Positions 15,074 to 18,987 of a DNA stretch of 18,987 nt are shown one piece after another. How positions within the stretch are numbered: the stretch's first letter is position 1; each line of letters starts with the position of its first letter. The notes beneath the pieces are model-generated. The model was given only the letters and a program-made list of their open reading frames with translations, did not search any database and had not been told where the DNA came from. The DNA is taken from the NCBI GenBank assembly GCA_034189125.1, contig JAXHVB010000032.1:1-18987 (forward strand), in the 5' to 3' direction. The position numbers were made by a program, and so were the translations under genes. The stretch is from UBA5862 sp002408105. Its GTDB lineage: Bacteria > Pseudomonadota > Gammaproteobacteria > Pseudomonadales > UBA5862.

Positions 15074-15525
15074 CAACCCTCCATCGCTGCTGAATTCGTC
15101 TCTACAAACTGCTTGAACGCATCCATTGATTGCTTGCTGGATTTTCGAAACAGGCCTGGCGCCACAGTTGCCAGCATGCGGACCAGGCCGGTGCAGATGA
15201 ATTCAGAGTCGAACTGCCATTCAGTTTCCTTCGGGCTGACCTCAATGAACCGATGCACCACGCGATTCCAAACGCGAGGGGCCTCGTAGGTTGCTGTCAG
15301 CTCTTCTGGCAACCGATTGGATTCGATGGTCTCGATCATTTCGGTACGACGGCGACCGAATTGGTGCACCATCTGGGTCTTGGCGCCGACCTCGTTTGCT
15401 CTGCCAGCGGTGAGCCTGTGGCTGATAAGACTTTCCTGCCACTGACTCCAACGAGCGGCGTCTCGCAGGCAGGCAGCGACGTGACCCCTTGGGGCCTGGA
15501 TGCGTGTCGTCAAAAGGTAGCGCAT
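15073..15525 (-). CDS. SRPBCC-family (START/polyketide-cyclase fold) protein
   Basis: A 150-residue protein of the SRPBCC helix-grip fold: an N-terminal strand (RYLLTTRIQAPRGHVAACL), then DAARWSQWQESLISHRL, MVHQFGRRRTEMIETIE, LTATYEAPRVWNRVVHRFIE and ETEWQFDSEFICTGLV. It ends with a C-terminal amphipathic helix (LFRKSSKQSMDAFKQFVET) that closes the hydrophobic cavity. Members bind lipids or small hydrophobic ligands; no ligand can be assigned. There is no signal peptide. The ATG at 15525 has GGAGGGG 5 nt upstream; a longer frame to 15570 is not needed. Its stop overlaps the start of the DUF3365/heme gene (TGATG), making a two-gene unit; the amidase gene ends 70 bp upstream. Confidence 0.78.
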   Translation of the reverse strand: MRYLLTTRIQAPRGHVAACLRDAARWSQWQESLISHRLTAGRANEVGAKTQMVHQFGRRRTEMIETIESNRLPEELTATYEAPRVWNRVVHRFIEVSPKETEWQFDSEFICTGLVRMLATVAPGLFRKSSKQSMDAFKQFVETNSAAMEG

Positions 15526-15595
15526 GGGCGCCCCTCCAAATGAGCTGTTCTCAGACGGTTCGCAGCGCACAGCACCCCATGGGATGGCAGGCGGC

Positions 15596-16423
15596 TTAGG
15601 GATCCAGGTACTGTGCGCTCACCCATCCGTGGCGCGTTCGCTCCACCTTGGCCCACCCATCCTGCGTATGCAAGACCCGCACCTGTTCGCCGCGCACCAG
15701 TGGCGGATCGACGGTCGGAAACCCGACGCCGGGGCCACTGCGAACGTTCAGTCTATTGGCGATGACCCGCGCGGCCGGGTTGCTCGATTGAACGGCTTCC
15801 GCGTCCTGATTGCGCGGGTTCTCGAGCAACTGCGCGCGAAGTTTGTCCAGAGGGAACGCTGGGCCAGGGTCGAGCTTGCGGACCGGAGCGATCTCCTCGT
15901 GGCCGAGGATTCGGGCGATCGGGTAGTGGTCGACCAGAACCTCGCACAGTGCAAAAGTCCGCAGAATTTGCTTTTCCGTGTAGGCATGCCAGGCGGTGGT
16001 GGTCGATTGGTTGCGGTGTCGCCCGAAAAAGACCTCGCCTGGGCTGATCGTTTTCTCGAACCAGGTTCGGTACACCCCCGGAGCGTGCTCGGTGAGTTGG
16101 CCCGCGTTGTCCAATTCGATCCCGATCGAGTAGTGGTTCAGACCGGTGCGACCTTCCCAACTGCTTGCTCCGGCATGCCAGGTGACCTGGTTGAACGGTG
16201 CCAGTTGGTAGACCTCACCTTCGCGCCCGACGACCAAGTGCGCCGAGGCGCGGGCTGAGGGTTGGCACAGATGTCGTGCGGAGCTGATTGCGCTGCTTCC
16301 CCCAGTGAAATGAATCACCAGGGTGTCGGGCAGGCCGTCGCGAAATTCGCCGCTGCAGTTGGGTGTCGAGAACTCAAAACTGAGCCCAGCGGTGTCTTGA
16401 AGAAGGTGATTGATGATCCGCAT
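15596..16423 (-). CDS. N-acetylmuramoyl-L-alanine amidase (PGRP/AmpD fold) with C-terminal SH3 domain
   Basis: A 275-residue peptidoglycan amidase that cleaves the bond between N-acetylmuramic acid and the stem-peptide L-alanine. The Amidase_2 domain covers about 30-190. The zinc ligands are His38 (TLVIHFTGG), His175 (GHEEIAP) and Asp185 (LDPGPAF); Lys183 matches the catalytic lysine position in the AmpD motif RKxDPGPAF. WHAGASSWEGRTGLNHYSIGIEL (split at about 82-104) is also typical. An SH3_3-type wall-binding domain spans about 219-275 (ANRLNVRSGPGVGFP to GWVSAQYLD). There is no signal peptide or lipobox, unlike AmiD, so the protein looks cytoplasmic. AmpD lacks an SH3 domain, so an endolysin-like role needing a holin is plausible. 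GAGG lies 8 nt before the ATG. It begins 15 bp after the stop of the holin-like gene, on the same strand. Confidence 0.9.
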   Translation of the reverse strand: MRIINHLLQDTAGLSFEFSTPNCSGEFRDGLPDTLVIHFTGGSSAISSARHLCQPSARASAHLVVGREGEVYQLAPFNQVTWHAGASSWEGRTGLNHYSIGIELDNAGQLTEHAPGVYRTWFEKTISPGEVFFGRHRNQSTTTAWHAYTEKQILRTFALCEVLVDHYPIARILGHEEIAPVRKLDPGPAFPLDKLRAQLLENPRNQDAEAVQSSNPAARVIANRLNVRSGPGVGFPTVDPPLVRGEQVRVLHTQDGWAKVERTRHGWVSAQYLDP

Positions 16424-16438
16424 CGAATTGCCTCGGTG

Positions 16439-17005
16439 TCAGCCCACCGCTTCGTCGTCATCCAGCAACGAGCTGTGCTTGCGCGACCCAGTGATGGCAC
16501 GGGTGACCCGGTTGCTGGCGGCGGACTTTTCGAAGCTGCGGCCGACGGCCCAGGTGGCCACAATCCCTCCCCAGGCCACCCAGAATTCCTGAGGTAGGGG
16601 GAACAATGTTTCGCGTTCACAGGAGGTGACAGTCTGTGCGTTTGGTACCATGGTCGTGGTGCAGTTCACCAGCTTGTCGGAGTTGCCGGATACCAGCAGC
16701 AGCGCCGGCAGCACAAAGTAGTTGAGCGCAATCATCACCAGTCCGAAGTACACCACCGTCGGGCGTGCCCGTTTGGTGTAGGTATCGCCTTGTTGCAACT
16801 CGGCCACCAGGATGCGTTCCTTGGCCTCGAGGTTCTTGCGGATTGTCTGCTCGATTTCCGATTCGCGCTGCATGAGCGCCCGCTGTAGCTCGAGCTTGAA
16901 CGCCTGCTTCTCCTCTCCGGACAGGTGAAACCGGTCGATGGTGTTGCCAACTTTGTCAATGACCTCCCCGGCGCCTCCGGCAAACAGTTTGCTGAACCAG
17001 CTCAT
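16439..17005 (-). CDS. Holin-like protein (3TM / GTA-holin type)
   Basis: A 188-residue protein. The N-terminal 70 residues are amphipathic and charged (IDKVGNTIDRFHLSGEEKQAFKLEL and the EIEQTIRKNLEAKERILVAEL coiled-coil-like helix, in parts). TYTKRARPTVVYFGLVMIALNYFV then leads into a membrane helix (about 83-106) and a second hydrophobic segment follows (FWVAWGGIVATWAVGRS, about 141-157). A polar tail with DDDEAVG ends it. The '(T)xxxRARPxxxYxGLxxIxxNYFVxP' block with an upstream helical domain is the pattern of the 'holin of 3TMs' family seen in phages and gene-transfer agents. It would sit in the inner membrane and, if a true holin, form lesions that let the downstream amidase reach the wall. 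AAGGAGAGG precedes the ATG. The ligand-free middle loop has two cysteines (Cys115, Cys129). Confidence 0.75.
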   Translation of the reverse strand: MSWFSKLFAGGAGEVIDKVGNTIDRFHLSGEEKQAFKLELQRALMQRESEIEQTIRKNLEAKERILVAELQQGDTYTKRARPTVVYFGLVMIALNYFVLPALLLVSGNSDKLVNCTTTMVPNAQTVTSCERETLFPLPQEFWVAWGGIVATWAVGRSFEKSAASNRVTRAITGSRKHSSLLDDDEAVG

Positions 17006-17051
17006 GTGCCTCTCCTTGTTGTCATGGTTGGGTGTTGCGGATCTCGGTGCT

Positions 17052-17078
17052 CCACGTCCCGAATCGCATCGGACGTGG
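17052..17078. repeat. 8-bp inverted repeat between the caspase and holin genes
   Basis: CCACGTCC (17052-17059) and GGACGTGG (17071-17078) flank an 11-nt loop. It lies in the 163-bp spacer between the caspase stop (17169) and the holin start (17005). No T-tract follows on the minus strand. It could be an operator or a processing/attenuation hairpin separating expression of the two genes. Confidence 0.5.
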
Positions 17079-17168
17079 GCGTGGGTGTTGCGCCGCTCGG
17101 TCTCGATGGCGGGCTGTTCGCGACGGCCTCGTCAGTGGAGTGGAGTTGGCGAGCACAAGCATCGCCCA

Positions 17169-18987
17169 TCAGCCGTCGGCGACGGGCACGAAAAAGAAAT
17201 CACCGGCCTCATGACCGGCAAAGCGAATCGGTGCGTACTCCGGGGTTTGCTCGAAGCGAAAGCGTTCGGCGGCCAATGCAACCCGCGCCGCGATCAGCTG
17301 GAACAGGCGCTGGGCTTCGAGTACCTCGCGGTTGTCGGCCAGCGCGTCCAGTAACGCAGCTGCAAACACCGAGTGGTTGCCGCCCCCAGCGTCGAGCACC
17401 GGTGCCAGGCCGCCCGATGTCAGCGCTGTTCGAGATCTCTTGGGGGCCATTTGCTGCAGCCATCTCTGGCGTGCGGCCCGGTCATCCAGTGCAGGAGGCT
17501 GGGCCACCGAAGAGCGGGTCAGTGCGCCTGAATAGCAGGAGTCGGCAATGACCAACACCTGCTTGGCGCGCAGTATGCTGAGCTGATCCGTGATGGCGGT
17601 ATTCGAGATCCAGTTTGCCGGGTTGTTGGGTTCGGCATCCGCGGGCTGCCACTGGCCTCGCGTCACACCATCGCCCTCCAGCAGCGCGCCATGTCCTGCG
17701 TAGTACAGCAGCAAATTGTCGTTCTCCCTGAGGGTCTCGCGGTAGCGATTGAGGGCAGACAGTATTTCGTAGCGGGTCGGGTTTTCGAGCCGTTCCACGG
17801 CAAACCCGTATTGGTCACTCAACAGGTCCGCCAGTCGGGTCGCATCGGCGATCGGGGTTTTTAGGGGGCGCATTCCCTCGTGTCGGTATCGGTCAATGCC
17901 AATGATCAGCGCGTGGTAGCGGCCGAATTCAACAGGTGGCGGGGCGGGTGAAGGGGGTGGACTCGGAGCGGGTGAAGTGGGCACCAGAACAAATTCCAGC
18001 GCGCTGCGTTGTCCCTGCTGGTCGACCGCGACAACCTCAACGGGGACGCGGACGGCTGCGACCTCGAGGGCAAGGCGAAACAGGCCGTTGAGTGAAGCAG
18101 ACTGCGCAGCGCCGTTCACTGAGAGGGACAGCAAGCCAGCCGGTGCGGTCACCCGGCCGATCAGCTCCTTGGTGGAGTGCATCCTCGTTGGGATTTCAAG
18201 CGGCCCCCGCGTGGCCGTCAATGGCGGCTCGATGATCTCGAAGCTCGGTGCGGTCAGGGGTACGGCGGTGTTTGGATGGGCTTGCGCCGCTAGCAACAAC
18301 CGGTGCTGTTCGGCGCGGTCGGTTTCCAGGCGAGCCACTGCCTGCTGCAGCTTGGCCAGTTCAGCCTCATGCTCGGCGAGGTCGGCGGTCAATGAGTGCA
18401 CCCGGTTGCGTGCTGCGGGGGTTCCGGAATCCAGCGCCGCCTCAGCAGCGATCAGCTGTTGGCGTTGATCCAGCAGCGCCGATTCGCGGGTGCGCAGTTG
18501 ATCCCTTGCGGCATCAAGATCGCTGCGCGTCTGGTTCAGCGCCTGGGTCAGTCGCTCCACCAACTGGTGTTGGTCGGACAAGTCGGCCCGTGGGGGCTGA
18601 ATCTGCGCGGTTGCGCCTGGGTCGAGTGCGATAGCACTGTCGAGACCAGCGGCTCGTCGATACCAGTACAAGGCCTGTGTAGGGTCCCGTGGTACGCCCA
18701 GTCCACGCTCAAAGAGGGTGCCGAGGTTGACTTGTGCGCGAATCAGGCCCTGTTCCGCAGCGCGCCGATACCAGACCGCCGCGAGGGCGTAGTCCGGTGC
18801 AACACCGAGGCCCTTCTCGTAGGTTTCGCCGACCTGCGCTTGGGCTTCGGCATCTCCCGCCATGGCTTGGTCTTCCCACACCCGCAGCGCGGCGCGGAAA
18901 TCAGCACGCGACCCCAATACGTACTCGCCGCCCCGGCTTGCGCAGCTCTTCGCGGGAAGCCGAGCCGGTTGGCGTGCGCTGAGGTAG
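17169..18987 (-). CDS. Caspase-family (peptidase C14) protein with Sel1 repeats and coiled coil; 5' end beyond window
   Basis: The frame is open from the right edge to a TGA at 17169, so the N-terminus is missing. TTG 18917 is only the first possible start inside the window; residues before it (LPAKSCASRGGEYVLGSR) still read as protein. Numbering from that TTG, two Sel1-like repeats cover about 23-91 (AQAQVGETYEKGLGV, AQVNLGTLFERGLGV). A coiled coil covers about 112-212, a beta-rich segment about 225-313, and a Pro/Ser linker about 314-328. The caspase domain runs from about 332 to the end. The dyad is intact: His409 in YYAGHG and Cys461 in IADSCYSG, both after hydrophobic strands (LLLYYAG, VLVIADS). 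Bacterial caspase-like proteases generally cleave after basic residues, but specificity is not readable here. It lies upstream of the holin and amidase genes on the same strand, 163 bp away. Confidence 0.88.
   Translation of the reverse strand, partial: YLSARQPARLPAKSCASRGGEYVLGSRADFRAALRVWEDQAMAGDAEAQAQVGETYEKGLGVAPDYALAAVWYRRAAEQGLIRAQVNLGTLFERGLGVPRDPTQALYWYRRAAGLDSAIALDPGATAQIQPPRADLSDQHQLVERLTQALNQTRSDLDAARDQLRTRESALLDQRQQLIAAEAALDSGTPAARNRVHSLTADLAEHEAELAKLQQAVARLETDRAEQHRLLLAAQAHPNTAVPLTAPSFEIIEPPLTATRGPLEIPTRMHSTKELIGRVTAPAGLLSLSVNGAAQSASLNGLFRLALEVAAVRVPVEVVAVDQQGQRSALEFVLVPTSPAPSPPPSPAPPPVEFGRYHALIIGIDRYRHEGMRPLKTPIADATRLADLLSDQYGFAVERLENPTRYEILSALNRYRETLRENDNLLLYYAGHGALLEGDGVTRGQWQPADAEPNNPANWISNTAITDQLSILRAKQVLVIADSCYSGALTRSSVAQPPALDDRAARQRWLQQMAPKRSRTALTSGGLAPVLDAGGGNHSVFAAALLDALADNREVLEAQRLFQLIAARVALAAERFRFEQTPEYAPIRFAGHEAGDFFFVPVADG

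Noticed and set aside
14429..18987. Prophage or gene-transfer-agent remnant
   Set aside because: Holin-like and amidase genes are present, but no integrase, terminase, portal, capsid, tail or attachment repeat can be seen in the window.

Overview
The window is GC-rich, gene-dense chromosomal DNA. It most likely comes from a free-living gammaproteobacterium with a Gram-negative envelope. The evidence is an opgG/opgH periplasmic-glucan operon, an IutA-type TonB-dependent receptor, a DUF481 outer-membrane protein, an MscS channel, and the mix of DUF1285, DUF4282, Peptidase_Mx-like and ExoD families. Genus cannot be fixed from this sequence. I see no rRNA, tRNA, CRISPR array, transposase, integrase or convincing factor-independent terminator with a T-tract.

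Layout. 1-193 (-) is the 5' part of a YiiX/NlpC-P60-like gene running off the left edge. 323-1456 (-) is a class V aminotransferase, divergent from a DUF1285 gene (1601-2182, +). A small DUF4282 membrane protein (2196-2495, -) and an ExoD-family membrane protein (2891-3511, +) follow, separated by about 395 bp with no gene. Then comes the operon opgG - small gene - opgH (3772-7806, +). It meets, with a 1-bp gap, a convergent zinc-ribbon metallopeptidase gene (7808-8866, -). A minus-strand run holds a LysE-type exporter (9183-9803), a DUF481 protein (9909-10628) and mscS (10665-11501). The 543-bp divergent region 11502-12044 holds a good sigma70-like promoter and nested palindromes ahead of the IutA-family receptor (12045-14321, +). 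The right end is all minus strand. In transcription order it holds a Sel1/coiled-coil/caspase protein (running off the right edge), a 3TM-type holin-like protein, a PGRP/AmpD-fold amidase with an SH3 domain, an SRPBCC protein, and a DUF3365 protein with a c-type heme motif.

How the genes fit together. OpgG and OpgH make osmoregulated periplasmic glucans. MscS is a hypo-osmotic relief valve, and DUF481 proteins are often annotated as salt-induced outer-membrane proteins, so the middle of the window has an osmotic/envelope theme (inference). The receptor adds iron-siderophore uptake. The right end pairs a holin-like protein with a cytoplasmic-looking amidase, directly downstream of a caspase-fold protein with an intact His/Cys dyad. 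No other phage genes are present.

The two observations most worth checking are these. First, the small gene between opgG and opgH appears to carry a one-base frameshift; moving to the other frame gives a more protein-like tail and a clean 4-nt GTGA overlap with opgH. Second, the caspase + holin + amidase grouping looks like a domesticated lysis or cell-death cassette.
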